Source: Ophiodon elongatus (lineage: Eukaryota > Chordata > Actinopteri > Perciformes > Hexagrammidae). Taken from it: DNA of 64,000 nucleotides. The stretch is taken from NCBI GenBank assembly GCA_016806645.1, contig JACSYO010000505.1:127501-191500 (forward strand). Direction: 5' to 3'. The translations under genes were made by a program, and so were the position numbers. Under the pieces are notes generated by a model. The model saw only the letters and a program-made list of their open reading frames with translations, was not told the DNA's origin and made no database searches. Below are positions 23,940 through 36,639 of this stretch, piece after piece; positions within the stretch are counted from its first letter, which is position 1, and each line of letters opens with the position of its first letter.

Positions 23940-24115
23940 TCTTTGCTCTATTGTTTTGTTTGCTTTGTTAGTTAATTTAATTTAATATTATTATATTCTA
24001 CTTTTTATATATATTGTGCATTTTTCTTATTATTCTATTAATTTTTGTTATATATTGTGCATTTTTCTTCTTATTCTTTTTTTTTATATATATTGTTCAT
24101 TTATCTTATTAGGTT
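23940..24115. mobile_element. AT-rich retroelement fragment
   Basis: Shares the TTGTTTTGTTTGCTTTGTT and AATTTAATTTAATATTATT stretches with 4275-4325, so it appears to be another truncated copy of the same LINE-like 3' region. Confidence 0.4.
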
Positions 24116-24852
24116 AAAAAGTAAATTGCTGATCTTGTAGAGCAGAATGTGAACTAATCACCAGTTGGGGGTGCATATTCAATTCACAAAGCTGTTTTCA
24201 GAGGAAACAAAATGACAACACGTGTTGTTTATCAACGCCTTCTTAATTTAATACCACACCTATAAGACACAATTTATTCATACGAGAGAAAAGAGCGCAT
24301 TAACTTCTCCTCCCTACCTTTTAATATCGCTATAAAAACACCATTGTCACGTTAAACTATAATTGCTTTGCTCTGTAATTGAATGAGAGCTCATGTTGCC
24401 TGTGCAACTCTCTCTCTCACACACACACACAGTTTAAATACCCTCAAATACAGTCGTGACATGTCGATTCACCGACTGGCATCAGTGCTTGAAGCTTGGC
24501 GGGCGATCTTTACAGCATCATAACAAAGACGAAAGGTAGATAAGTGAGTGTGGAAGGGTGTTTGATGTCAGCTCATGATTTATTAACGTTGATTGATTGA
24601 TTAATCAAGAAGTATGTTATTCTTCCACACTATTGTCATCCGGTCTTGTTCTAATCTGATTGATACCCGATTGGCTGTCGTGGGGAAACACAAGATGCAG
24701 CGTCCTGTGCGTCTACTTTCTATTCTCCTGGGTCCAGCGTTTCCCCCTTCTACCTGTGCTCCATTTTTAATGTCTTCAATGGAAGGCTAAGCTTCAACTG
24801 AAGGTTCTCCATTTCAACTTGGCGAACAAGATGGATGTCCAGCCTTTTCACT

Positions 24853-24856
24853 TACA

Positions 24857-24893
<37 letters not shown>
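24853..24893. repeat. (CA)n microsatellite
   Basis: Uninterrupted CA dinucleotide run in the calcoco2-ttll6 intergenic region. Confidence 0.9.
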
Positions 24894-25187
24894 CCACACA
24901 CACCGCTTTTCAGCACAGATTTAAATTTAACAACTCGGGGCGTTGAAAAACACTTCTCCTGTTTCAGAGAATAGATGTCGGGAATCGTCCCTCTGCTCTC
25001 GCTCCCTGCTGAGGTCTCCTGCTCATTTTCTCTCCATCATGTCAGGGGGGGATCAGGTGTTTGTCCCCTCCGTTTCTAATTGGTCACCAGATCCACCGCT
25101 GGGCCCGTTGCTTGAGAGTGTAAGTCAATCTGAACTGAGCCATCCTTGTGGTGATACAAACCCTCTCTCTCTTTTTCCTCTGTGCAG

Positions 25188-25346
25188 GAGGTGGAGATGT
25201 GGCTCATTGGTTTGTCTACTGAGGAGTGTGACAGCGTCCCAAAGGGCTCTTGAAACAAAGATTAGTGTGGAGACGGACGGGCGGGCGGACCGGGCGGCAT
25301 CTTCCAACACCTTCGTCCTCACAAATGTAGGCTTTACAGTGCAGGT
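25188..25346 (+). other. Exon-like segment, possible ttll6 5' UTR exon
   Basis: It is bounded by a good acceptor (CTTTTTCCTCTGTGCAG) and a strong donor (AGTGCAG|GTGAGT). All frames that start well contain stops, so if it is transcribed it is probably noncoding. It lies between the CpG block at 23.5-23.8 kb and the ttll6 start codon. Confidence 0.3.
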
Positions 25347-26640
25347 GAGTAGGAGCCGGAAGTGTTTCCAATATTTAGTTCACCCTATTTGATATCAACG
25401 AGGGCAGGCTAAATATTAGATTAAATTCAACAAACTGCAGCCTCCAAAATGACCACAAAGTGAAATCACTCACCTGGAAGACGGAGCATTACGATCTTCA
25501 TGAAGAGAGGATTTGTTTGGCAGAGCTGTTTCATCAGACTGCGTTAGTTTTAGCTTTAGGCGTAGCTAATAAACTGGCACGGTGATTGCGATGTGTGCTG
25601 AAATAATTTATTTAAATAATCAATTGGTTAAGCAACAGAAGATTAGCGTATGTTGATTTTCCTTAACAACATGTAACTAATTTAGTTTAGAGAGCATTTG
25701 TGTGCTACTGCCTTATAATATGCAAATATTTGCTGCTTTTCGGTTTCATATCTTGGCAAATTAAACACAGATAGCAGTTTTAAGACGAGATGTTGGGCTT
25801 TGGTAACAATTTTGTATTTGCACATTTCTATAAATTAACTTGATAGTAAAGACAATTGTTAGTTGCAGCATTAATTATGTGTGTTTACTGTAATAAGTTC
25901 TAATCAAGACTTTTTTTATATATATATAGAATGTAAAGGTTTTGTCTTATCTTCCATTTCATTGTATTAATTAATCAGATCGTGACAACCTCCTCAGCAA
26001 CAAGAGCTCTATGTCTAAAATGTCGAGTGTATCCCTTTAAATGAACAACTTGTTTTAGTGTTTGTTAGTTTTTAAAGTCAATCAGACGCGTACGCAGTGA
26101 CACTGAACAGTTAAAGTCGTTCTCACTGAACCCGGTCCTTGTTGCTTGAGGACAGATGATACGAAGGTGTTGTTCGTGTCCCTGTTGTTGTTGCACGCTG
26201 AGGGAGAACCTTGGAGAAGTCCTCGTGCGGGGCTGTAACTGTACCGGGGCTGAGGTCAGCGGGGCGTCTCGGCCCAGTGTAAAGCTCACAGTTCGGGGCC
26301 AGGATTATCCAGATCGTTGGATCAGAATACGGTTACCCAGCACCGCGACCTCCCACCGTGTACCTGGGATGTCCCTCCTTAATGCCACCGCGATCACGAT
26401 CATTACCAGGAACTAACTTCACCTCGCCTTCAACCCCACAAGACACCAGAGAGGAGGCAGAGGCCAACAGTTGGGAAGCTGCTCGGACGATTTCTGGCCA
26501 CCGAGCTCGGGTCAGAGTGCAGACGGACATTAACCGAACCAGATAAGATATACTTATAGAGATACCTCTAGAAGGGGGACAAAACCCGCCTAAACTTGGA
26601 TTTAGGCGAGTTTGGGCTCCATGGACGGCAATGTGGTTCA
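25347..26640. other. Intergenic, no gene seen
   Basis: Mixed-composition sequence between calcoco2 and ttll6. A slightly GC-richer patch at 26150-26540 has open frames without recognisable domains. Confidence 0.4.
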
Positions 26641-27260
26641 GCTGCTCCGTCACTTTGGTCCACACTGAAATATCTCAACGCCTATTAAATGTATCGTCTT
26701 ATAGACGTTCATGTTCCCCAGAGGATGAGTCCTAATGACATTTTGGGGTTCAGAGAGAAGAATCTCGACAAATATTTGATGGTTTTGCCGTGAAGATTGC
26801 TGCACATGTTCACGTTGCCTTCAGGATGAATTGTCTTGACTTTGATGACCCCTTAACCTTTCACTAAACATTCCCTTCAGCCTCACCCGTACTCTGTGTT
26901 TAGCGAGCGTTAACCGTTAGCATTTAGCTCAAGTTCAGTCACACAAAGCCGCTAGCATGGCTGTAGACTCTGAAGCTGTGTCCCAAATCCATACTTCATC
27001 CCAATTCACTGAATACTAATAAGTACAAACATGCTAATCATCAGTATACAAGAAAATCAACATTAACTGACTTTTTGATCTTGGACTGTCTTTTGTTTTG
27101 CATTGCATTGTGGGAGAATAGTATCCACTGGCAGCACATTAGCTAAGAACCATATTTAGTTTGCATCTCGTGTGGTTTCAGTAGACGCACGGTACTAAAA
27201 GCCATCTTAGAACTAGTTTGTAGTTTAGATTTGGAAATCGTTGTTAGTCTTGTTCGTCTC
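26640..27260. mobile_element. Teleost interspersed repeats, class uncertain
   Basis: Phrases such as GTTCATGTTCCCCAGAGGAT, GTTAGCATTTAGCTCAA and GCATTGTGGGAGAATAGTAT are ones I recognise as widely repeated in teleost genomes. At least two element types seem to abut. No terminal repeats could be defined by eye. Confidence 0.4.
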
Positions 27261-27842
27261 GTTGATGAAGGTAAAATGTCCCATTTTTAAAAAAAAAGAA
27301 GCTTTTATCGTAGATGGTGGACAAAAAAAAGGGGACAATTTGAGTGATACGAGGTTGTGAATGTATTTAGGTAAAATATAGACCGTGTGGAAAAAAAAAC
27401 ATCACAGGACACTAATATCTAAAACCAGGATATAAAGAGTGAGATATTTTAAGTCGTATCAGCATATTGTTGCACTCACTGACTACTCTTGGTGTTCCTT
27501 TCGTATTAATATCATAAAAAGCATTAAAACTGATGCCCCGGTTGGCGTTGGAGTTAATTCCCCCTCTCTATTTGTATCCGTCCTGCCACAATAACTCTTG
27601 AACGTCGGCGTGTGACAATGTGACGACAGCCGGAGCACTCAGCTGATGAGAGAAATGGAAACGGAAACATGAGTCCATGCGCACTTACAGCTTGTTCTTT
27701 GTTCCGTCTGAATTGAATTTCACTGTGAGGCTGTTGCAGCACATCCCCATTAAAAACACACCGTGTGAAAGAGGAAATGAGTGTCGTAACACACAAGCTT
27801 TTTTTTTTTTTTGCATTTGTTTTTTGTTTGTGCGCCTCCAGG

Positions 27843-29935
27843 ATGGGTCTACCTGTGGACACTCCAGACAGAAACGGAGAGACGCATAACTATGAGCAGC
27901 AGGGAGAGGGGGAGGGAGGGGAAAGCCCACCTGAAGCCTGCACTCGCACCCCGCCGCCCATCAACAACAAGAAGAGGAGGAAAAGCAAGAGGAGGTACTT
28001 AACTGCTGGATCTCCTTCCATTTGTACTTCTACGGTACTTTACCTCCGAGCACCCCGACAGCTGTGATCTCGCCACTTGTTCTGGAGGCTCTTATGTTTT
28101 AGTTCTCTCACTTGTCCTCATCATTCGGTGGAGGGGAGGTGAGCGTGATGAGGCGTTCGTATAGGACCTCGCAGCAAAGCAGATGTCTGTCCCTCTTTCT
28201 GTGTCTCTTCTCTTCCAGATGACTGTGGATCAACCTCACCAACTGCAAATATGAAAGTGGTACGTTCTCTCATCATCTGTTTTTAATGACTGCATTACTT
28301 CTATTTGTAGTTTACAGAACCTCTAGTCATGTAACGTGAATTCTTGGAGTAAAAACAGAGACTGCATTAGATGTACTACATGGCCAGAAGTATGTGGACA
28401 CCCCTCGACTCCACAGGAGGTCCACATTACTGTATTCTTTTTGTATATTCTGTATCTTGAGCGCCAAGATTTTGCCTAAAATGACAGCTGACATCAACAG
28501 AGAGACTGGCTGATGGTGATCCCGGCAAGATCTGGTTAGTTTAACCAAAAGAGAGAACGCCCATAATTGTCTGCCTGAGAGGAAGCAGCAGTAGGAGGGA
28601 GGGAGATGATTGAACTTCATGGTTTGGGCCCCCTTAATTCCATTTAAGGAAACTTCTAATGCTACAGATATTTCTTTTTTTTTTATATTCAAGACAATTT
28701 GTGAACTTTATGGCAACTTTATGTTAGTTTTCTTGGGTTGACCCCCGTTGAACAATCACACACGGGTGTAATGTTCGTGTGTCCACATATTCTTTGGCCA
28801 CGTTGGTACATCAGCAGCTCCTAGATCAGCGCTCGAGGCCGAACGCCTTCACTTGGATGAGGAACACCTGCGGTAATAAAGACTCCTTGTGTGTTGGCCG
28901 CAGTGCGCCGCGCCGCTCGCAGGTACAGCCTCAGGGAGGTGATGGAGGGCGACGACTGGATTCTTTTCTGGACCGACTGCTCCGTGTCTCTGGACCGCGT
29001 TAAGGACATGAAGCGTTACCAGGTATTCCAGACCCAATCCCCGCCGCCGTCAGAAGACCAATTAAACTCAATTCAATTGTGTGTGAATTAAATGAACGAT
29101 GTGGGGAGAAATCAGTCTGCTCTGTCAAACTGTAAAAGCCTTACATGTAATTTAAATCCCCCCCGCCCCAACAATCCCCCCTCCCCCAGCTCAATATGCC
29201 CGACCCATGAAATAATAAAACATATAAATTTCCATAGAGATTATGAGATTGCGTCATTTTCTCATTGCTCATAACAGCTTTTTCAGCTCAAGCAATCAAT
29301 TTGTAATCTAATTGAGTAATTCAGTGCAGGAAGTACTGAGCAGGTCATGACCGACGATTCCTCTCGGATCGAATGAGGTGCAGCCCTTTATTTAGTCATA
29401 TCTCACTTACACTGCCTACAATCTTGCGCATAAAAATACTTCACAATGATCCTCGCATGCCCACCGAGTACTTGCCCTGTAAACACATCTCTGTCTGTGT
29501 GTGTGTGTGTGTGTGTGTGTTGTGTCTTTTGCAGAAAATAAACCACTTCCCGGGGATGAGTGAGATCTGCCGCAAAGATTTACTGGCGAGAAACATGAAC
29601 CGCATGTTCAAGCTTTTCCCCAAAGACTACAATATCTTCCCCCGAACGTGGTGCCTTCCTGCAGAGTCAGTTTGCACCTTTTTTTTTTTTTTTTGCCTCT
29701 TTTATTTAGTTTTCCTCTGTGTGTGTGTGTGTGTTGAGATACTAACTGTGCTTTTTACAGTTACAGTGACTTCCAAGCTTTCACCAGGGCCAAAAAGAGC
29801 AAGACGTACATCTGTAAGCCAGATACCGGCTGCCAGGGAAAAGGCATCGTCATCACCAGGTCGAGTAAAGACATTCAACCTGGAGAGCATATGATCTGCC
29901 AGGTTTACATCTCCAAGGTGAGGGTCTATTGAACA

Positions 29936-29969
<34 letters not shown>

Positions 29970-32386
29970 GTTGAAGTTCACACACGTTCTCTTCCTTCCC
30001 TCCTCAGCCTTTTATACTCGACGGATACAAGTTTGACTTGCGTATCTACGTGCTGGTGACGTCGTGTGACCCATTCAGCATCTTCATGTTCAAGGAGGGA
30101 CTCGCTCGCTTCTGCACCACCAAGTACAACGAACCGACACACGGCAATGTGGTGAGACAGGTCAAAGCATATGTATTGTGTGTGTGTGTGTGTGTGTGTG
30201 TGTCAAAGCCTGATATCTCTTCTTCCTCTGAGCCACTGTTGTTCCTTCTGACGAACACAATGTCGGTTTTAGTTCAGATTTGTTGACAACAAAAACATAG
30301 TCACCAGCCTTAACCATTAAAGGTCAGAGGTCAGTTATTGATGCACCTGTTTAAAAATAAATCTGTGGCTGCACCTTTTTTTATTACTTATTATTTTCCT
30401 GTATAATCAGCGAATCACAATTTCCTGAAAACACTTGGTGACTTTTTAAAATGTCTTTTTATGTCCAAGCAACAGTTTGAAACCCAAAGAGATTTGTTTT
30501 TTTTACCTCATAAGACGAATAAAATCAGAAAACACTCGCATCAGAGAAGCTGAAACCTTTGAGATTTTGCCATTTTTGTTTTTAAAAAGTTGCTTAAACG
30601 ATAATTTAATTATAAAATTGTTGCAGATGAAGTTTCTGATGTGTCTCTCCTCCCTCGTCTTTCTCATGTTAGGAGGACGTGTGCATGCATCTCACCAACT
30701 ACTCCATCAACAAGAACAGCGAGAACTTCCTCCGCGACGAGGACACCGGCAGCAAACGGTAAACACACAGACAACGCTGGTTGTGTCGTAGTACTAATAC
30801 TACTTAAAACACTGCACATTTACCCCCCCCACCCTCCCACACAGAAAGCTGTCCACCCTGAACAAGCTCCTGGAGTCCATCAGCTGCAACACAGACCGGA
30901 TGTGGAACGACATCGAGGACGTGATCATAAAGACTCTGATCTCCGCTCACCCGACCCTCAAGCACAACTACCACACCTGCTTCCCAAACCACTCCACCGG
31001 CAGCGCCTGCTTCGAGATCCTGGGCTTCGACGTGCTGCTGGACCACCGGCTCAGGCCCTGGGTGCTGGAGGTGAAAGACCACGACGCCCCTGTTCGATCT
31101 AGCAAACATAAATATGCAGATTTTGTTGTTGTCAATACCAGGTTTTCAAGTTCTTTACAGACTTCTGTATTAAGTACAATTTAGAGGACAGCATTGTTTC
31201 ATTAGAAAATTTATTCATGCTTTCAACCCCTAAACATTTAACCCTTTTTTTTTTTTTTTTTTATCTCATTCCACACCGGCTAATCTGTATCATCTTGCTT
31301 AAGCTGTACAAGATGTGTGAAATATTCAGACCTAACGCTCCATGTTTTTCTTTTCCTTATAGCTGCACCATTCAATCATCCATAAACTGGAAATATTCTA
31401 CATGTCTTGCGCATCATTTAAAAAAGAGAATCTTAAATCCAGCCCGACATAGTTGGTAGTCTTTGCAGACTTAAGGATCAACTCACATTTAAAGTAAACG
31501 TCTGTGGTTTTGAACAGAATCTGGCTGCACAGCATGAGTTTGTATTAAAATGTGACACAGGAAATCCATGCTGTCATTGGGCTCTAAATCACTGTATTTG
31601 TGCTGTTTGTGTGTTTCCAGGTGAATCACTCCCCCAGCTTCACCACCGACTCGCAGCTGGACCGCGAGGTGAAGGACGCGCTGCTGTACGACACCCTGGT
31701 CCTCATCAACTTGGGCGCCTGCGACCGCCGCAAGATCACCAAGGAGGAGCGACGCAGGGTGAAGGACAGGCTGCAGCAAAACATCACCAGAGAGGCCAGG
31801 TAGAGTTCTGTCAGTCACAAATCATGCCCCGCCCCCTCCAAGGTCACCCCCCACACCCCATACCCGCCCCCCCTGTACAGCAGGTGACTGTTACCGTGTG
31901 CATGTGTCCAGGACGGAGGAGCTGCGTCAGTGCCAGGCAGCCACGCTGGAGCAGATGGAGCGCTACGAGGCCAAACACCTGGGAGGCTACAGGAGGATCT
32001 ACCCCAGAGAGGGCGGGGAGAAATACGACAAGTACTTCAAACACAGCGGCTCGCTCTTCCAGGAGACGGCGGCGTCCAAGGCCAGAGAGGAGTGTGCCAG
32101 GTACCCGCAGGGGCTGTCGGTGGTGCACATAGATCCTGTCGTCCTCACGGAGACGGGGTGAAAGTCCAAACGGAGCACAGACAAAACAAAGAGAGAGGCG
32201 CTGGTTCACAACACTGACATCTTATTCTCACTTAAAACTTAATAAGTTTCTCCCTGTAGACGAGTTCCACTGATTACGGAATTTCATTCACAAATTTCAA
32301 ACTCCGCCCGTCAAGGTCCTGAAACAAATATGTGCTACACCAAAAAACTGGAACACTGCAAAGGCCAAAAAGATAAGACTTGGACA

Positions 32387-32417
<31 letters not shown>

Positions 32418-34014
32418 ATGAAGAGCAATGCATTTTGCTCAGCATTTCTTCAGACTCTGGGTTTTTTCTCCTTTTTCATTCATCGACAAAAATCGTAATA
32501 ATCTAATAAATAGTTCAATTCAGGCAAAAAATAAAACAATTGCTCATTCATAGATTCTCAAATGTGATTTTTGTTTTGTTTTATATAGTTCTAAATGTAA
32601 TATATTTGGGTTTTTGTTCTAAATTATCACTCAATGAATCAATAAACGACAGGAAAGACAACCATACTGCTCTTTAAGTTCAAAGAAACATCACCGCCAA
32701 TGACTGTTGCTCGTGAACACTGAAGTGCTTCTACAGGATTCACCGAAGAACAAGTGCTGTTAGAAAATATGAAGTTAAATAAATCCCCTTCCACACGAAA
32801 ATGTGTTTATCTTTTTCACTGAGCAGAATAATGTGCGTGTAGACGTAAAAACATAAACGTAAAAGCAGAATTTTGTCACATCTCAACTATTATTTGGAGT
32901 AAATCAGGATCCAGTGTGACGTATGGAGGAGACGTCTCGTGGAAGAAGATAGTCGCACACTCGTCGGCTCGACGCAAAACTTTTTCTTTTTTTTTTTTAT
33001 AATTTATAAACTTTTTCTTCTTCAGGGTTCAATACTTGAAGAAGGCCGTCGTGTCGAAATATTGGTAAATGATGAAATCCTTTTTTTGTGTGTGACTATC
33101 TTCCTCCACACTTCTTAAAAGAAAAATACTGTATTTTATTTTCATAGATAGCGAATCAAACCCCAGCGATTCAAACCTGCCCTTAAAATGTCTCTGCAGG
33201 AGGAATATTTATATTATATACAAGATATATGCAGATGGGAAAAGCTTGAGATATTTGAATGTACTTTGGTGGAAGCTTGTTATTCTTTCATGTCATTATT
33301 TATACAAGAATTACTTTAACATGAGGTTTAGCTTGAATGTAAAGGGATTTATTTTACAGTAAATATTATGATTAAAAGAAAATCCTTTGGCTTGATATCA
33401 GAGAGGCTAAAGTTTCTGTGTGTGTTTAGGCAACAACTGCAGGAGCTGCGTCTGAAGCAGGAGCAGAGGGAGCGGGACCAGAGGGGAGGCCGGAGGAGAG
33501 ACCTGCAGGGGGAGACGGCGGGGGAGAGAGTCAAACCCCGAGGAGCACAGACACAACCCCCCGACCCGAACTGTGACCCGGTGAGGCTGCCCTCCCCCCC
33601 TCTTTAAAGGCGCAGTGTCCACATGAAACCACCAGAGGGAGTCAAACTGCTTCTGTCTCATGATGAATGCTTCATATTCTGGCTGACCCCCTTTGAGTAA
33701 ATGGACTCCTACCCAATTTAAATTAGCTGGAATAATATTCCTGCACATAATTTCTCTCGTTTCAAATTCAAATATCTTTTTTTATTGTCAAGACGGGCAA
33801 AAACAAACAGTGTTATCGAGGTTATTCAGTGACAGTAATTGCTAATATATTGTGAATGCATACTGGTGGCGACACACACAGTGAGGCAATCAAAAAACAA
33901 ATTGAATCAAATGTCTCTCCGAAGCTCCCGCCGTCCAGTGTGGTGCTGGATCCCGAAGCTGCAGAGGTCCGAGAGGAGGAGAAGCAGCAGCAGCAGGAGG
34001 AGGAAGAGGAGGAG

Positions 34015-34048
<34 letters not shown>

Positions 34049-35859
34049 AGGAGAAGGCAGACGTGGAGGAGCAGGAGCGGATCGCAGCGCTTCTCCAGAG
34101 GAAGAAACTACTGCAGGACCTCGGGGTGGTGGACCAGATCCAGCAGATGCTGCAGGGCCTGACAGACGGAGGGGGGGTCCTGCAGGAGGCCTGCACCCAG
34201 CAGCAGAGTAACCCGGCTCACCAGAGGCAGCAGACGAAGGTGAGACCCGACTACAGGTATACCCTGCTCTCCTTAAACCAACAGCCTGTTTAAATAATAC
34301 TGTTCTTTACTTCCGCCTGTTTTTCTTCTCGTTCCAGTTGGACTCGTTGACGCAGTTCTCCCACAGAGCAAAGCAGCCCTGCTCTCAGACGGCACTGCAG
34401 GTAGAGACACCGGACACCACGCAGCTAAACGCTCCCAGAGCCGGTCTGTTTACAGAAATAGAAGAAAAAATAATCAATATTTCATATTTATTTTTTTTAA
34501 AAAAAACATCCAGAAGAAGAGAAATATAAAATACTTGTTTTACAGTTTCACACTTTCACGATTTATTTTCATTACCAATCAATCTAATGATTGTTTTTCT
34601 TGATTAATCTTTCGACCTATAAAATATTAAAGATTAGTGTTAAAAAAAAAAAGCCGTTCAGAAAAAGCTAAAAACATTAAATTAACTGTCGCATAAGAGA
34701 AAGAAAACCAGCAGATTCACACATTTGAGGAGCTGAAATCAGAGAATATTTTGTCACTGTTGCTTGAAAAATGACGATTAGTCGATTAATCGCCTGTCGG
34801 TCGACGAGTCGACTGATCGAACAGAATTTAAATGTTTTGGCCGCGTTACAGCACCTTCAGTCCCAGCTGCCGAGGCCCCCGATGGACGAGAGGAGCCTGA
34901 ACCCCACGCAGCCCGAGAGCCTCGTCGCCCAGCGGACTCACTGGACAGGTAAACACACCTCTGCACTCACCTCCACACGCGGGACACTGAACTGAGTCTC
35001 TATCTCTGGATTGAGGAGTTATTAAAGCTGCTTTGGCCTTTTTTTTTATTTTTTTTTTTACTCTTTCTCAACTCCACAATCAGCATTTAACATTTATATT
35101 TGACTAAAAACTTCTTAAATGCTGTCTGTTCTAAAAAGAAATCAAGGAAACAAAACTGGCTTGTGATGAAAAATGTTCTTTATTATTGCAAAACTCATCA
35201 AAAAAGGTGTGAAGAAATATCACTTAAAAGCATTTTACCTCTTTTTTCTTCTCACATCCACATAATTCAACTTTAATAATTAGTTTGGATTCTTGATTTA
35301 GATATAAAATGTTTATTATTATTATTATTATTGCACTGAATTTTGTTTGGTGATTTAAATGAAATAAACAGGCTTCCAGAGAGCCACATTATTAAACAAT
35401 TAAAAGGATATTTTTGGCATTTAGTATATTTTTGATACATGTCTATTGATGTTCTTCTTGATATTTATCATTTCCACTCTTTCCCAGTGATGCACAAGGG
35501 TTTCCCTCGTGGTAAATAAAGCTCTCACCTTAAAAGCATCAGTGAAACACATGCTGCTTGTTAGATTTCATCCCCCGCGGTCTCTTGTCTCCTCCTCAGT
35601 CGGGGGCTCTCTGGCCGTCCGGCTGGACCCCCGGTCCCGTCCCAGCGTCCCCGTCGTAAACCCCGTCCCCAGAGGAGGCCTGCGCTGCGCCTACTTGTCC
35701 CACGACCCCGCGGCCCTGGAGGGCCTGCTCGTTATCTCCACTCCGGCCCCTCTGATCAGGAAGCCTGGCTTCTCTCACACGGTCCGCAACTCCACCCGCA
35801 GAGCCCCCCCCACCCGCCGCCGGCCCCCCCAGCAGCAGCCGCCCGGGAAAGGCCAGTGA
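27843..35859 (+). CDS. ttll6: TTLL6, tubulin polyglutamylase
   Basis: Tubulin-tyrosine-ligase-like glutamylase that elongates glutamate side chains on axonemal tubulin. Exons: 27843-27994, 28219(or 28222)-28259, 28904-29022, 29535-29665, 29761-29917, 30008-30151, 30673-30758, 30845-31070, 31621-31799, 31912-32100, 33430-33580, 33925-34239, 34338-34400, 34852-34948, 35600-35859. If exon 2 starts at 28222 the product is 768 residues. The TTL domain starts near residue 104 (KINHFPGMSEICRKDLLARN). ATP-grasp signatures are about 164-176 ICKPDTGCQGKGI, about 211-220 RIYVLVTSCD, HLTNYSINK, and EVNHSPSF at about 351-358. Exon 9 onward adds the basic/helical tail (GGYRRIYP, LRLKQEQRERDQ), a run of glutamates in exon 12 and a basic C-terminus. 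The canonical AG before exon 2 would include an in-frame TGA (28220-28222). The acceptor of exon 12 is the least certain of the others. Confidence 0.92.
28377..28802. mobile_element. Tc1/mariner-type MITE in ttll6 intron 2
   Basis: Terminal inverted repeats are visible: the left end reads CATGGCCAGAAGTATGTGGA and the right end, reverse-complemented, reads CGTGGCCAAAGAATATGTGG. The length is about 425 bp with no transposase frame. A TA adjoins the left end, as expected for this superfamily; the right flank is less clear. Confidence 0.7.
29489..29521. repeat. (TG)n microsatellite abutting a ttll6 acceptor
   Basis: The TG run ends about 13 nt before the acceptor of ttll6 exon 4 (exon start 29535). 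Similar CA or TG runs flank exons 5 and 6 (29719-29733, 29938-29966, 30177-30203). Confidence 0.85.
30321..30333 (+). promoter_or_regulatory. Perfect DR1 nuclear-receptor motif in ttll6 intron 6
   Basis: AGGTCAGAGGTCA is two consensus half-sites with a one-base spacer, the class bound by RXR, PPAR, HNF4 and COUP-TF. Function is not shown. Confidence 0.35.
31071..31620. other. ttll6 intron 8, no gene seen
   Basis: AT-rich intron with a poly-T run near 31244-31262. No coding signature was seen. Confidence 0.5.
32101..33429. other. ttll6 intron 10, no gene seen
   Basis: A 1.3-kb AT-rich intron with a TA microsatellite near 32390-32416. Readthrough past the exon 10 donor would reach a stop (TGA, 32159-32161) about 60 nt into the intron. 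Confidence 0.5.
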
Positions 35860-36175
35860 GGAGCCGGATTAAAACCGGTGAAGACACACAGGAGGACCGG
35901 AGGTAGAGAGGCTTTACGCTGCGAACATAAAGAAAACACACTGTGCCTGTTTCATGAAGCTCACGTTTGATAGGTTTTATATCTGGACTCCTGCAGTTTG
36001 CTCCGCCTGCCACTTTTTAAAAAAAAAAAAAAAAAACCTCCAGCACTGCAGGAAAAAACCACATTATGGCTTTTTAAACTTTTTCTATCCCGCTGTGTTG
36101 TTTGTGCTCACATGTGTGTAACGCTTTGCTCCGCAGGGATGAATCATCTCAAACCAACCTCACCTACAGTGCCAA

Positions 36176-36181
36176 AATAAA
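36176..36181 (+). terminator. Candidate polyadenylation signal of ttll6
   Basis: AATAAA about 320 nt after the ttll6 stop codon, at the end of a moderately GC-rich 3' UTR and before AT-rich intergenic DNA. Confidence 0.5.
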
Positions 36182-36583
36182 AGCAGACAAGTCTTATTTA
36201 ACACCTCATGGCATGTGTGATGCAGTTCCTCTGAAGGAAATCTAATAAACTCACTGATTACTGGGAGCTGATATGAAACCCAATGAATATTAAAGTATTA
36301 TTAGTTGAGAGTAAAACCCTGTATTTGAAGAGAAGTAGAGGAATATTAAATAATTAAGGCCTTCTGCCTCTTTTCTCAGGGGAATTCGATTATGCAGTCA
36401 AGGGTTTTTTTTTTGTTGCACTTATGATAAATAAAATATATATTTTTTAAAGATGTGATTTAGTTTCATCATCTTCATTGATGTTTTTTTTTTATTCAAT
36501 TTCCCAAGAAAAAAGATTCCAGGGACACTTTTTTTTAATTATTTTATTTTATTTCCCTTTATTATTTAATGTTTATATATTTA

Positions 36584-36639
<56 letters not shown>

